Positions 1 to 11,081 of a stretch of 39,448 nt of DNA are shown here, piece after piece. The notes beneath the pieces are model-generated. The model made no database searches. It saw only the letters and a list, made by a program, of their open reading frames with translations, and had not been told where the DNA came from. Each line of letters opens with the position of its first letter. The first letter of the stretch is position 1. The stretch comes from Dimargaris cristalligena (taxonomy: Eukaryota > Kickxellomycota > Dimargaritomycetes > Dimargaritales > Dimargaritaceae), in contig JANBQC010000246.1 of NCBI GenBank assembly GCA_027576995.1, forward strand, positions 1 through 39,448. The letters are read 5' to 3'. Position numbers and translations under genes: made by a program.

Positions 1-1790
1 TCAGGGGCATACTTCCGATAAGTGCGAAAAATAGATAAAAAATAAAAGTAGGTAAAAAATGTGGTAAGTTCACCACAAATGCTTTATCTCAGAGCCTTTT
101 AGGCCAAAAATGGGGGTTCTACAGGGCTCTGTTCTGAGCCCACAACTCTATTTAATCTTTATTAACAGTCTACCCAGCCTTATTCAGTAAGCTGCACACC
201 CATCTACACCCTCTATCCCCCCCTGTAGTGGGTATAATCACCACTCTTTAGCTATTAATTCACTACACTATGCTGATGATGTTACTATTCTCAGCTCTCC
301 TGATGATGTTGCTAACATGTTGGTCCTTGCTGAGAGGCACTCAATTTTACATGGGTACCACTGGAGCCCCTCTAAGTGTATACTCCTCACCACAAACCAG
401 CAGCTCCCCTTTAAACTATATGGCACCCCTCTGACCCATCAAGAGGATTTTCCTTATTTGGGTATCCCATTTACACAAAAGGGGATATCTCCTCCCCTTC
501 TCCTGGCCCATACTACCAGTTATACATACAACTGTATGGGGCTGCTTGCAGCTATGGGCTTGAAATGGTCTGGCTTTAATACTGCCCTATGTTTGTACCT
601 ATATACTGCTCTTGTGTGCGCAATTTTTGAGTATGGTATAGCTATATACTCCCTTAATGCTACCCAGACAAAAACCCTGGAAAAAGCCCAAGATATCTAC
701 CTACGGTGGATTATTGGTAGCCAGGATAGATCATCTACCCATATCCTCCACTATATCTATGGCCTCCCATCAATAGCCCACAGGGCCTAGGTTCTCACTG
801 CCAAATACTGTCTTCGAGTGGCCCTTCTGCCAGAGGATAGCCTCCTTACACTCATCCAGCCAATCCTCTGAGAATCCTACCTCTCATCCACTCTCTGCTA
901 ATCCCCTCTCTTCCTCTCTATCCCCCTGTCCCCCTCTAATTCTGACATTAGGATTCCCATACTGAAGGCCTGCCTTACCGAAGTTGATTTATTACAGAGT
1001 ACCCAGGCCCTTATGAAAGGTTGCTGCTATCTTATTGGCAAAGACCCCATTACCTACTTGCCTGCCACTCACTTTGAATGCCACCATCTAATTCTCTCAT
1101 ATATGGGGTAGTTACTAGGCCACTATAAGGATTGCCCATGTGACACTGGCCACACATCCCAAAACCATCTCCCAAAATGCCCTCTCATCCCCCACCCATT
1201 ACTTAATGCACTACCATCCCCCCAACAGATAATAACCCCATTGATTTTGCCATCTCCTCCCTACCAATGTCCCCCCACTACCCCTGCCACTTTTGGGTCC
1301 CCCTCCTTAAAATACTACTGTATATTGACCATATATGTCACCCTGATATCATACTTCCCCCAGAGGTCTCGGGCTTAATTTGGTCTACTACCATTGCAGT
1401 TAACCCTCCAGTCATATAGTCCTGAGCTATAGCTCTGCCTCCCCCTTTTGTTTTTATTTTTTTATTTTTTTCTTCTTTTTCTCCCTCCCCTTTTTCTTCC
1501 TTTCCTTTTACTATGGCCCAAATTTGATAGTCACTAGTAGGTGAAGTGTGAATAGAGTAATGTGGTGATCTGCAGCAATATCCCCTTGAAAGTAACCCCT
1601 GGATGTCCACCTCTATTTCACCACCAGCCCTGCCACCCCCCTCTGTTAAAGTTTTATTGCAAGGTCCTGCTACTAAGTAGCAATAGCCAATGCTTTCTTT
1701 TATTTGATGCCCCCAGGGTGGAGATTTAAAATGCCATATAGGCACTACTCCTTACAACCCTGTATAAATAAATAAATTACTATTCCAGGT
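1..1790 (+). mobile_element. Decayed non-LTR (LINE-type) retrotransposon, 3' part
   Basis: One frame runs from 68 to about 1374 and reads as the end of a LINE ORF2. The reverse-transcriptase block GVLQGSVLSP lies at 113-142, the catalytic YADD at 269-280, and the conserved YLGIPFT-like segment near 461-481. A C-terminal zinc-knuckle pattern (Cys codons 1133, 1139, 1178; His codon 1166) is typical of LINE ORF2 tails. The frame is interrupted by stops at 188 (TAA), 788 (TAG), 869 (TGA), 899 (TAA) and 1109 (TAG), and by more before 68, yet stays in phase, so decay is mainly by point substitution. A pyrimidine-rich 3' region (1440-1510) and a TAAA-type tail (about 1763-1778) may mark the 3' end. 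The 5' part lies outside the window. Reverse transcriptase copies the element RNA into DNA at a nicked target; this copy cannot encode a functional enzyme. Confidence 0.88.
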
Positions 1791-3526
1791 ACATATGGCT
1801 ACAACTGAAATATTGTGGTGTGGCAGAGTGAATATAATAGCAGTAGCAATAATAGGCATGAATGCCTTACCAGCGAACTTGAATAATAACTAGGATAACT
1901 GTAGGTAAAACTACTGGTACAGTTCAGAAGAGTGAAAAAGAGGTGCTTTATTAAGAGCTATAATTCCTGGAGGTATTTATACTTAGGAAGTGGTTGAAGT
2001 CCAACTTACGTAGTATTACTACTTGAATTGATTAATAATGAGGAGTTTACAAATATATCTGGCTAATGATGATATCAAATATAAATGCGAGTGATATTTG
2101 ATGTATCTCTCACTTGCTATAATATTGCAAGTCTATAAAATAATAAATCGAGACTTCACTGATAAAAGGATATAATAATGGGAATTGATTAATAAGGGAA
2201 TACTACAGTCGGATAAGTACTCTCAGGTCCTACCACAACAGAAACGTGATACTATTTGGCGAAAATCTAAATAGTCCAATTAAAATAGTAGATAATCGAC
2301 GGAAACCAGAGGTAAAGAATTTTATTAGGAATAATTAGAAAGACGAGACTGGTTACTGTATCCAGGAAGGTGCAAAGTTGCTGGTATTTATATGGTCAGA
2401 AAGGATCAATAAATATAGTCGTTCCTGATTATAATCAGAGGTTATCTATATTTAGGATTGATTAGCTTGTTGAACAATGGGAACTTGTGGTAAATTGTGA
2501 AGTGATGGCAAACGACGACTTTGTGGTTGTGATGATGAACCAGTAGTGGGTTGAGCCGGTGATTTCACCATAGAAAAGTTTTACAATATTTAAATTTTAA
2601 TGTTTATATTTTTGTTATTTGGTAAGTAAGCATTATGCGATATTCTGCGTTGGGGCTTTGCTGCACCATAGCTAATGAAGGATAACCTACGAAACTAAAA
2701 CTAAATTCCTCAATTGAGAGTGAATTAGGGGGCCACCTTGCCCTACTTTACTCCACCATATTACCTTTGTAAATGGCCGGTATACTTGTTCGCGGAGGGA
2801 TTACCTGCATCGAAAGAAAATTTGCCTATTTGATACACACAGCCCTTCACCCCATGCCTTTTCCGAGAATTACTACGTCTTACTTACCTTCCTAAAGTTG
2901 CCAACTTGGTTTTCTACTAAAATATTTATAATACAAACATAAAAAATAGCGCTATAGATATATAAATAGGGGAAGGGAGGGGAGAGTGGCAGGATGGCAC
3001 ATGTTAGAGTGAAAGAATAGGGTATTATAGTAGGATACGAATCTCCCGCCAAGAATATTAATAAAAAATCGGCGGCACAGGCTGTGCTACGAAGTAATCG
3101 AGTTCCAGTAAAATAAAATAAAAAAGAATGTATGAAATGGTTAAAAATAATAAACTACAGCGGAGGGTAAGGATAGGCGATAGGGGTGTAGAAAAAGGGG
3201 ACAATCGACGAAATGGCAAAAAAAAAACCAAAAAAAACATTGCTTATAAAATGAATACAATGTGGTCTTCCTAGACAAATTAGATAAATCCGCCTTAGTA
3301 AATCCGTCCTGTCAAACACCGAATAGATTACTGCATATGGAAAGTAGGGGGCCCTTATACGATATGATCCCCCTAACGTGTAGAATTGCATGCACTTGTG
3401 GGGAATCCCAGTCTCACCCGTCCCATATATTCAATATATGTCAGTATTGCCTCCATGTGGTTAAAGCAAGTGCGAGAGAAAGTGAAATGGGGAAGGGGAG
3501 TATAAATATTCCCTGATCGCAGAGCC
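1791..3526. other. Intergenic, AT-rich, no gene seen
   Basis: This AT-rich stretch lies between the LINE remnant and the 3' end of clpX. It holds only short frames without recognisable motifs. A purine-rich patch (about 2967-3030) and A-runs near 3220-3240 are visible. It may include the clpX 3' untranslated region next to 3527, on the minus strand. Confidence 0.6.
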
Positions 3527-6500
3527 TTATTGTCCAACAGCCTCAATCGCCGCTTGCGGCTTAGCTTCAGCCATTCCACCATCGTGTTCCGAACTGGTGG
3601 CAGTGGCGGCAGCAGGGGACTGGACCGCCTCCTGTTCTCCATTATTAACATGGGCTCGGCTGTCCTTGTCAATAGCCTCCTCCGCTTCCATGAGTTGGTT
3701 AACTCCAAAGTACAGAACCGGCTTCTTAAACCGAGCGGCGTCTTCGTTGACCACTACATAGCGAATAGAGGAGCCGGGGGCATCGAACATGGGGTCCAGG
3801 AGGATATTTTCCTGTATATAATAGTAAGGTAAAATAGAAATTATGCCGAGGGGGGGGCAAAAAGGTAATAGACAAATGATGAAAATAATTGTTAATCATT
3901 AGATCTTGTAAGGTGGTAGTCAGGTAGAGGGGTAATAGTGGGAATTGGCAGAGACGCCGGAAAGGTTGGTCATCCTCACTATGGAAAACCTTCATATTTA
4001 CGTTGGTGGGAAGCAGAATAAGGAATAAACGAAAACTCACCATAATACGACGCAGCCCGCGAGCTCCAGTTTGTTTCTGAATGGCCTGTTCGGCGACCGC
4101 CTGCAACGCCATGTTCGAAAACTTGAGCTCAACCTTATTGATGGCAAAGAGGCCCTCGTACTGCTTCAGTAGCGAGTTCTTCGGCTCGGTCAGTACTCGA
4201 ATCAGAGCCTGGATACTAAGGGGAGCCACGCTAGCTAAAACAGGCAACCGACCCACGAATTCGGGAATCAACCCGTATTTAATGAGGTCTAGAGACGGTG
4301 ACAGGTTGATAAAGGAAGGAAAAGGCCAAATATGGGATGTGTTGGATGGTTAGGGGAATTTAACGTCAGAGATTCCCGATGGACTAATGGTATCTCAATC
4401 GTGATTGAGTTTTCCCCCTGTGCAAAAACAACAAGGGAAGCTCTCACCAAATTAAGTGGTGGAGGGATTAATGTACCGAGCTCTACAACGATCAAATCTA
4501 TGAAAGCCAGGCGAGGGGGAAAAAGAACGGAGTTAAGCTTACCTTCTGGCTCCACGTAGTCAAGCGAATTAAACAAATCCTGATCGCTAGAAGTCGCGGA
4601 TACGCGACTCACGGCTAAGGCGTCGAAGAATTTACGCAGCGGCTGATCGTTCGCAACCGTCGATTGACGACCATTGCCTCTTCCATTTCCACTGCCCGTT
4701 GAGCCAAGTTCAGTGGGTCGGATCGGATTACCGAAACCAATGGAACCCTTAGCTACTCGATCGAGGACGAGTTTGTCCAAACCAACGAAAGCACCACTGA
4801 CGATGAAAAGGATGTTGCTGGTGTCGACCGAGTAAACATCACCTTTACCTCCAGGGCCACCACCTCCTCCTCCACCTATGGGGCCGCTGCTGCCACTATT
4901 GCCCGGAGTCATGGGAAGCCCTGGACCCACCCCGCTGCTGTGAACAGGGGCACCGCCGCTGCCATTGCCTCCGGCTCCAAACTGCGGGGCACCACCATTA
5001 GTGACGGAGGGAATAGACCCGGGGCGTCGACCACTGTTAGCGCCCGCCCCGCCCGTTTTATCCACGATATTCACGATGGTTCCCTCCAGCATCCGCAGCA
5101 AAGCCTGCTGGACGCCTTCGCCGGACACATCCTTGGTGGACGAACTGTGATCCGTTTTACGGGTGATCTTGTCGATTTCGTCAATGAATACAATTCCCTG
5201 CTCGGCTTTCTTGACGTTATAGTCGCAACTCTGGAGTAGCCTTTGAATGACTAGCTCAACGTCTTCGCCAACATAACCCGCCTGGGTGAAGGGGGTGGCG
5301 TCGGACATGGAAAAGGGAACGTTGAGAACCTTGGCCAGGGTACGGGCGAGGAGGGTTTTACCGGACCCAGTGGGGCCTAGTAACAGAACATTGCTCTTGT
5401 CGTAGATGGTGCTGGGTATGTTGGGGTGTAGAGGGGAAGCGGGGGAGGAATTGGGGACAGAAGAGAGAGCATGATTGGGGCCCAGGCCATGATCCGATGC
5501 ACTGCTGTCGGTAGGATGAGTGGTGGTCGTGGCCGGGCAGGTGGACGGAAGGGATGGGTGGTGTTCAGGGGTGATCAGAGCCGAGGCGGGCCAGTTAGAG
5601 GAGCCACTATTGCCCCCGTTGGTGGTAGGGTTCACCCAGTGGCGGTTGACCTGGTGGTACGACCCAGGGACCAGGTTATCGGGATTGGCTGGGGCGGGCG
5701 ACATTCCTGCAGGAACATGGGAGTTGGCCGCTGGGTGTGATTAATGTGATATGGGCATGGGGTTAGAAGATATATTAGGATCAACATAAACGCCAATATA
5801 TCAGATACATACCATAGAATAACCAGCTTTGGAATGCCATGCCAGGGGAGGAGATACTATGCGGCTATGAATGAGGGGTAAAAGAGTAGCCAACCCGGGG
5901 GAAAAATATGGGGGCGGTAGCCATGGCTTACCAGAATGAGGAGGGTGCCCGGCACTGGCATCGTGGGGGAGAGTCGGGGATGACGATTGGGTGGTATTGG
6001 CGCGAACTCGATTGTAATGATTGAATACGGCCACCGCCAAAGTCTTCTTGGCTCTCTCTTGGCCGATAATGTACTCGTCCAGGTATTTGACAATCTGGAT
6101 CATCAATAGGAAAACCAGCGTATATTAGTATGAACCCAGGTTAAAATCAAGTGAACCGGAAGTATACCTAAGTTCCAGGATCGAGCACCTCTCCCGAGAA
6201 TCCAAAGGTATGGCGAAAGCACCGGGTGACCCAGGGAAGTGCGGTAGGATCCTAACCCAGTAAGAGCATAATACTCGGGAAGGATCGGGTCACGTATTTA
6301 CAGTTACCCTTACTTCCCGGTCCTTACTGAGGAAATTGGGTTACCACCAAACCCTTCACTGATCCAACTTACCTGGCGTGGGTTCGACAACACGGGGTGG
6401 GTCGGACCTTCGTCGGCTACGCGGGCAGCTGGGCCCGACTCGGCGGTCTGCGAGTAGCCCGAGCTAAACATATCGAAATAGTAATGCGGAGGACGGGGCT

Positions 6501-7053
6501 GGGCATGTTGGGTGGGGTGGTCCGGGGTCGAGGCCGGGGGTTTAGTTCCGGGCGGCGAAGGACCTTTGATAGGGGGCGGCGAGGGGGTTTCACTTAGGTT
6601 ACGGGGCAGCCCATTCAAAAGGTCGTAGTTCTGAGACGGTGGCGGGGGCCGCCGGGGAGGGCCTCCCTGACCACCACTACCTACGCCCACCCCCACGCCC
6701 ATGCCCATGCCCATGCTATTCAGGGGATTACTACCACCGGTCTCCGGATGGCGGGGACTGCGGCCTGCGTCTCGGAAATGGCCGGAACCGGGGGCCTCCC
6801 CGCTGGCCAGGGCGGTGGGTGGGGAGATAGTTGTCGAGACGGGAAGCTGTTTATCGAAGGGCTGCCGTGGGGGAGGAGGGTTGAACGGCGGTTTAAACGA
6901 ATAGGCCCGGCGCTGACTCACGGCTAGGCCGGGGTGGTGGGCGGCCGGTACACTAGGGGATGCAGTGAGTAGGAGAACCCCAGCAACCCGGGGACGACGA
7001 CCTGACCCCCCTGGAGCCTTGGGCCAAACGAAGTGGGAGACGGCAAGCCGCAT
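3527..7053 (-). CDS. CLPX: Mitochondrial ATP-dependent unfoldase ClpX (five exons)
   Basis: Join on the minus strand: 7053-6373, 6094-5932, 5706-4543, 4288-4041, 3811-3527 (2541 nt, 846 residues, TAA stop). All introns are GT-AG and the phases fit. ClpX is an AAA+ hexamer of the mitochondrial matrix that unfolds substrates, with or without ClpP. Motifs: Walker A GPTGSGKT (about 392-399), pore loop GYVGED (425-430), Walker B IVFIDE (453-458), IGFG loop (604-607) and IPEFVGR with the arginine finger in exon 4. The basic, Ser-rich N-terminus with RRAYSF near residue 50 looks like a matrix presequence. Odd points: no N-terminal Cys4 zinc domain; long Pro/Ser-rich spacers before Walker A; a Gly-rich insert of about 75 residues (496-571) where the family has a short loop. 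At 846 residues it is about twice bacterial length. An Mcx1-like chaperone role without ClpP is possible, since no clpP is seen here. Confidence 0.95.
3812..4040 (-). other. clpX intron 4
   Basis: This GT-AG intron on the minus strand is 229 bp and phase 0. It begins GTGAGT after the ATG codon of GLRRIM and ends in ATACAG before GAA AAT ATC. Skipping it joins the C-terminal ClpX domain in frame. Confidence 0.9.
4289..4542 (-). other. clpX intron 3
   Basis: This 254-bp, phase 1 intron on the minus strand begins GTAAGC and ends CTCTAG. Joining restores the segment [14 protein letters not shown], conserved in ClpX. Confidence 0.92.
5707..5931 (-). other. clpX intron 2
   Basis: This 225-bp, phase 1 intron on the minus strand begins GTAAGC and ends CTGCAG. 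It lies in the low-complexity spacer between the N-terminal helix of the AAA+ module and Walker A, so the exact acceptor rests on phase and splice-site quality rather than on conservation. Confidence 0.8.
6095..6372 (-). other. clpX intron 1
   Basis: This 278-bp, phase 0 intron on the minus strand begins GTAAGT and ends ATCCAG. It joins the Pro-rich leader (…SNPRQ) to [12 protein letters not shown], the first conserved ClpX segment. Confidence 0.9.
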
Positions 7054-7230
7054 GGTAGTGCTGTTAGACGAGACCGAGAAGGAGGGGGCGCTGATGAGAG
7101 GAATAGATAAGAGTAATGGAATAGAAGAAAGGAAGGTGGTGGATGGGAGAGAAGGATGGAAAGCGAATCACAAGGGACACGGACTGGCCAACCAAAGCGA
7201 GATAAGGGAGAAACCTGGGAGGGCGAGTAC

Positions 7231-7268
<38 letters not shown>

Positions 7269-8083
7269 ATAGTAGTAGTATAAGACACCCCAGAGAAACA
7301 AGTAGTATAATAAATAGGCAGTATGTGGTATATTATACAGAAGAGTAGAAGAATAGGCCAGGGCAAGCGATAAGGTGGCGGTAATATTAAAGCAAAGCTG
7401 CGTGTGAAAGCCGGAAATATAGAAAGTGGGCGTGTGACTTGCGAAATACAGGCCCAAAGAAGATTAAATGTACCACGAGCACTCTAGGATTATCCCACTA
7501 TGGAAAGGAAACGCCAGGCGGGTAGAAGAGGAAGAGGAGGGGGGGGTTGCTGCTAATTACTGATTCCTTCCCTATGCTTTACCCAGTAGGTTAAAAAGGG
7601 GGTTTCTTAACTGGAGGGCTCAAGGGAGACGGTGTTTTAGGGGAGGATACATAGTTGAAATGGGGGGAACGGCCACTTTAGGCAGACTGAGCTCGCGGAA
7701 ATGGAACAGCCGCCTGGAACGGAATGACGGTAGTAGAAGTAGCAGCGTGGGAGATAATACAGGCTACGGTGAAAACAGGAGTATTACACTATTTATCGAT
7801 TAGTGTTCCTATCGCCGCCTGCTCAGGACATCTTGAGTCACACTGTCCCTTCTACATAACTATGCTATGGTGTGTCCAGTAGATTTCGGTATTAAACAAA
7901 AAGGGACTCTAAGGAGAGGCAGTCGGCCAGTGGAGGAGGACAGCTAAGGCCGTGTGAGATCAACCAAACCCCCCGGGGTATATTATGGTGTGTGGGAGAG
8001 GAATAGCAGGGTTCTGGTCAATTAACTCTCCGGGCGTGACACAGAAACGTCATACTATGTGTGATATGCCGCGGCCTGATCTA
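7054..8083. other. clpX upstream region and intergenic DNA
   Basis: The first 300-400 bases are pyrimidine-rich when read on the minus strand, as is common in fungal leaders, and contain an AGT/ACT triplet repeat (7226-7285). The rest (7450-8083) has no recognisable gene. No clear TATA element for clpX was identified. Confidence 0.55.
7226..7285. repeat. AGT triplet microsatellite
   Basis: About 15 AGT triplets, with one AAT interruption, lie about 170-230 bp upstream of the clpX start codon, probably in its promoter or leader. Its length is likely to vary between strains. Confidence 0.95.
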
Positions 8084-8226
8084 CATGGCAGAAGTTCATC
8101 CAGGCTGTATAACGAATAATCCATTTGATGAGGTAAATATTACTGGTCAAAAGTTATTCTCCCACATATTATCCCATACATATATTGTGTAGAATCTTAT
8201 ACAGTTGGGTTGAAGTCCACCCACAT
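8084..8226. mobile_element. MITE-like element, copy A
   Basis: A short element with terminal inverted repeats. The left end holds GTTCATCCAGGCTGTATAAC and the right end TTATACAGTTGGGTTGAAG, complementary over about 20 bases with few mismatches. The inner sequence (CCATTTGATGAGG, then CAAAAGTTATTCTCCCA) matches the copy at 39067-39212 and the partial copy at 38997-39066. No coding capacity is present. This fits a non-autonomous DNA transposon (MITE). Its target-site duplication is not clear. Confidence 0.75.
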
Positions 8227-8460
8227 TGACCCTGCGTCACTATAGGGTTGTGGTATATATCCTATGACGTGGTTGGTGGAGGGGGGGAGGATGCTACCAA
8301 ACCATATAGCAAGGCGTGTGTGCTAAACAGTTGTTATCCTGAACATAGGGAGAGGAGGATATTGTGGTGCTCTGAGTTTCCACCTCTCCTTGGGCACTAC
8401 TACTGGATCCTTCGGCGGGGAAAGATATCCAAGTAATTGGTGAGTTCAATGGGATTTCCT

Positions 8461-8552
8461 CTACTTGAACCACCACACCCGGTTGCTGAAGTTAAACATA
8501 AGGAAGGGCTAAGTGCTCAGCCTAATTTAATTCTCCTGGGTGCAGTTAGTCT
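8461..8552 (+). pseudogene. 5S rRNA-like relic (tentative)
   Basis: The stretch ACCACACCCGGTTGCTGAAG followed by TTAAACA resembles the 5S segment around its internal box A. The later GGGCTAAGTG and CTCCTGGGTGCAGTTAG resemble the downstream 5S segments, but the middle (intermediate element and box C) is lost or rearranged. It is too degenerate to be a working 5S gene. It could be a dispersed 5S pseudogene or a 5S-derived SINE head. The call rests on remembered consensus and is uncertain. Confidence 0.35.
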
Positions 8553-8625
8553 TAATTATTAAACTAGCCAACCTTTTATCAGAGGAGGGGGGGGCTTAAC
8601 TTGACGACTTACTTAAGTTAAGGTA

Positions 8626-8683
8626 TATCACGTGATCATAAGGGCAGGTATCAAGTGCCTATTATTGGTCACGTGTGATATAC
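8626..8683. promoter_or_regulatory. Inverted pair of CACGTG boxes
   Basis: TATCACGTGATCAT (8626-8639) and GGTCACGTGTGATATAC (8667-8683) form an imperfect inverted repeat about 160-215 bp upstream of a TATA box at 8842. The 14-mer also occurs upstream of RPL18 (16204-16217). CACGTG is bound by Cbf1-type or other bHLH factors in fungi; the factor here is unknown. Confidence 0.55.
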
Positions 8684-8841
8684 ATGGATTTTTTTTGGCT
8701 GGAATGTGGGAGAGTGAATAATAATGGGTTGGGAGGAGGAAGAAGCAGCTGTGAGAGATGATTCTACAACCAGGCACCATTTTTTTTTATACTACTGGGG
8801 GGGGGTGTTTCCTATATCGCTTGAAGGGGAAGCCTCATCCA

Positions 8842-9500
8842 TATAAAGGCGGCTGCCATTTGCTTCCTATCAAAATCATTCTTAGTACCTTATAGTTTCC
8901 TTTCCTTCTTTTTGTTATTTATTCTAGCTCACTTCCCAGCGTGTTCGCCCTCTGTAATAGGTAAGCCTCCTTACCATGGACATTTTATCGCCATGATACT
9001 GTTATTATTATAATTTTTGTTTCAGTCGGCCTGATCGAAGCTGGTGTGCGTGGTAGGAAGTCTGATATGAAGCCGAGTTGATTATGGTGGGTTGGGGTGT
9101 GCTCCTGGGCCTTCTAGGGGGGTTTTCCTCTTGGTCTGTTTCCAGTTGTGCGCTTCGGTGCACTGTGCCTCTCGACTTTCTCTGCCGGATGTCCGTCTAA
9201 ATTAATCCACTACATCGGTCAAAACAAGTGCCAAAAGCAAACCCCTCGTTGGGTTCAATGGTCCCATGACGGTCGCTTGTCTATTTCGATGATTTTCCTA
9301 GAGCATATTCGAGCATCACCCTTGGTTTCCAACATTCCTCCCTCCCTCTTTTTCGGTTTAGTTTACGCTGGGCTGTTACTCTTTCCCGGATTATAGCTAC
9401 TCGACCACTAACTAACCCACACGTGTTGCTCGAATGAACCCTACCTTGGAACTCCCATAGATGTCTACGCCTCGGAACTCTTTTTATTATTCTTCGCACA
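8842..9500 (+). other. Probable spliced transcription unit of unknown product
   Basis: TATAAAGGC at 8842 is followed by a pyrimidine-rich leader, then a clean 65-bp GT-AG intron (8961-9025; GTAAGC to GTTTCAG). No ATG lies in the first exon. After the intron, the first ATG opens only three codons. The next, at 9084, opens 38 codons to the TAA at 9198: hydrophobic residues followed by a short Cys-containing tail, like a tiny secreted peptide. A longer frame without a good ATG continues to about 9394. A second acceptor-like site (TCTGTTTCCAG, ending near 9146) suggests another intron. The product could be a small protein or a non-coding RNA. The CACGTG pair upstream is shared with RPL18, so a growth-related gene is possible. 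Confidence 0.4.
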
Positions 9501-10479
9501 GATATAGTCGGTGATAATTGTAATAAATATATTTTAAAATTGACTCGATCTGTTGTGGAGTGTGTATATAGTACTCTGTTGGTTGAAGGTCTGCCTGGTT
9601 TGATTGGCGACCAAATAGGATGGTGTAGACTTGACTATCGTGACGAAGTGTTGTTAATCAGGCTGACTTGATCTACTGGGCAGAATTAATATGTATTGAA
9701 GATTCGAAGTAGCCCATAGCAGCTAACTCATTTGGAATGCTGGCTGATTATGGGGGGGAGTGGTACATACTTAATATTAAGGATTGGAGGAATGGGCCCA
9801 GGTCCCCGATATCAATTGCCTGCGAAGCTGCTGTGCCTATCGAACTTTATCCCAGTGTATTTCTGGGGCTTTTTTATACTGTTCCGATGATGAGTTGCTT
9901 ATTAGTTCCAAATGATATAAGGTTAGTAGCTCCGCTGTCGTTCTTACATCAACTGATGCCCCAGAATACCCAAGACTATAATACTGGCATACCCAGTTTA
10001 CTTCATCCGCAAATGTCTGTGGTGGCGCTGCCATTCTTGCCATACGTCGCCCGACGGTTCCAGGTGGTTCCCTGGTCTACTCACACTCCCCCCTTCCACA
10101 CCCCACCATGTGCTATGCAAGTAGATACTATAAAATACTAGGCGTCTCTGAGCTCATCAACCTACTTGATAGACGTAGGAATGATTTAATCCTGCCTGGC
10201 TATTTCATTGTCGGGGCAATGCTAATAATGACATCATCACCTCTCAGGTATATGGGTCTGGGACTGGAATTGCCATGATTGTTGTCCTATATGAATATTG
10301 ATACATGACGTATACGTATGGCCTGGGGAGGCAAAGGTGGAAATTTTGAGAAACCGCGCCATGGGGATTGCCCTCATTAAGTATTGCATTCAGCATACCG
10401 GCTGTTCAGTATACAGCGGAGCAATGTGAATAAGAAAGGGATGGTAACTATAAAAAAGTCCTATGACGGCAGCAGTTGC
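9501..10479. other. Intergenic, no gene seen
   Basis: Mixed-composition DNA with frames on both strands at about 9737-10141, neither with clear motifs or a splice pattern. No RNA gene was recognised. Confidence 0.5.
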
Positions 10480-11081
10480 ACCCCTCCCTCCCCTTTTTGT
10501 ATATAAGTAGCCCTCTCGCCCTGGCCCGTTAACCCCGTATCTACTACCTACCCTTCCTCCCACCTTGCCCACATTAGTACCATCCTGCCTTTTCCAACCG
10601 GCTTTCTCCCCTTTTGGGTTACCATCGATCTGTTCCTCCGAGGTCTACTACATAATACCTGCAGTTGTCCTGCACCTGAAACTGCTTCCTCCGACTCCTC
10701 TAACCACGCACATTCCTTATCACCAGACCGTTAGGGTTATAAATGCCCGCCCCGCTGCTCACTCGCTTCCTGACCCATAGATTGCCTCCACCCCGTATCC
10801 CCCGTGGCCTTGTCTATGCCCCCCTGGTGTTTCACCTCCCCCCGCTTCAGTCTTTTTGCTCCCTTATTTCTTATGCACGGTTAATCTGTGAGACTAGTAG
10901 TATTTCCAGTGCCGAGTCCCACTCCTTATATCTCTTCCGCATCCTCCTCCATTCACCATTCATTCGTTACATTATTCGTCGCTGAGCCACTCACTCCCTA
11001 CCTCAACCTCGTCAACCAGACTTTCCCTATTGTTTTTATATTTTTATATCCCCCCCCTTCCACACACACATTATTTCCATT
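10480..11081 (+). promoter_or_regulatory. TATA box and long pyrimidine-rich leader of the NuiA-like gene
   Basis: GTATATAAG near 10499 is a fair TATA element. From there to the start codon at 11082 the plus strand is strongly C/T-rich, with C-runs near 11050. A frame starting ATAAATGCCC at 10743 (80 codons) and others overlapping it could be upstream ORFs if transcription begins near 10530. A 5' untranslated region of about 500 bases or an unseen intron are both possible. Confidence 0.4.

Noticed and set aside
1338..1745. Minus-strand 135-codon frame
   Set aside because: It lies over the LINE 3' region and a homopolymeric pyrimidine tract; low-complexity Glu/Lys content shows it is a shadow frame.
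9148..9170. GTGCGCTTCGGTGCACTG resembles the start of U6 snRNA
   Set aside because: Only the first hairpin-like stretch is similar. None of the conserved U6 interior (ACAGAG box, downstream stem) follows.
9148..9396. Frame containing KCQKQTPRWVQW, reminiscent of ribosomal protein L39
   Set aside because: L39 is extremely conserved, and this frame lacks its basic C-terminal half and correct spacing. The resemblance is likely chance.
9837..10043. Minus-strand frame of 68 codons that reads protein-like
   Set aside because: Short, with an equally long plus-strand frame opposite, and no adjoining exon with fitting phase could be identified.
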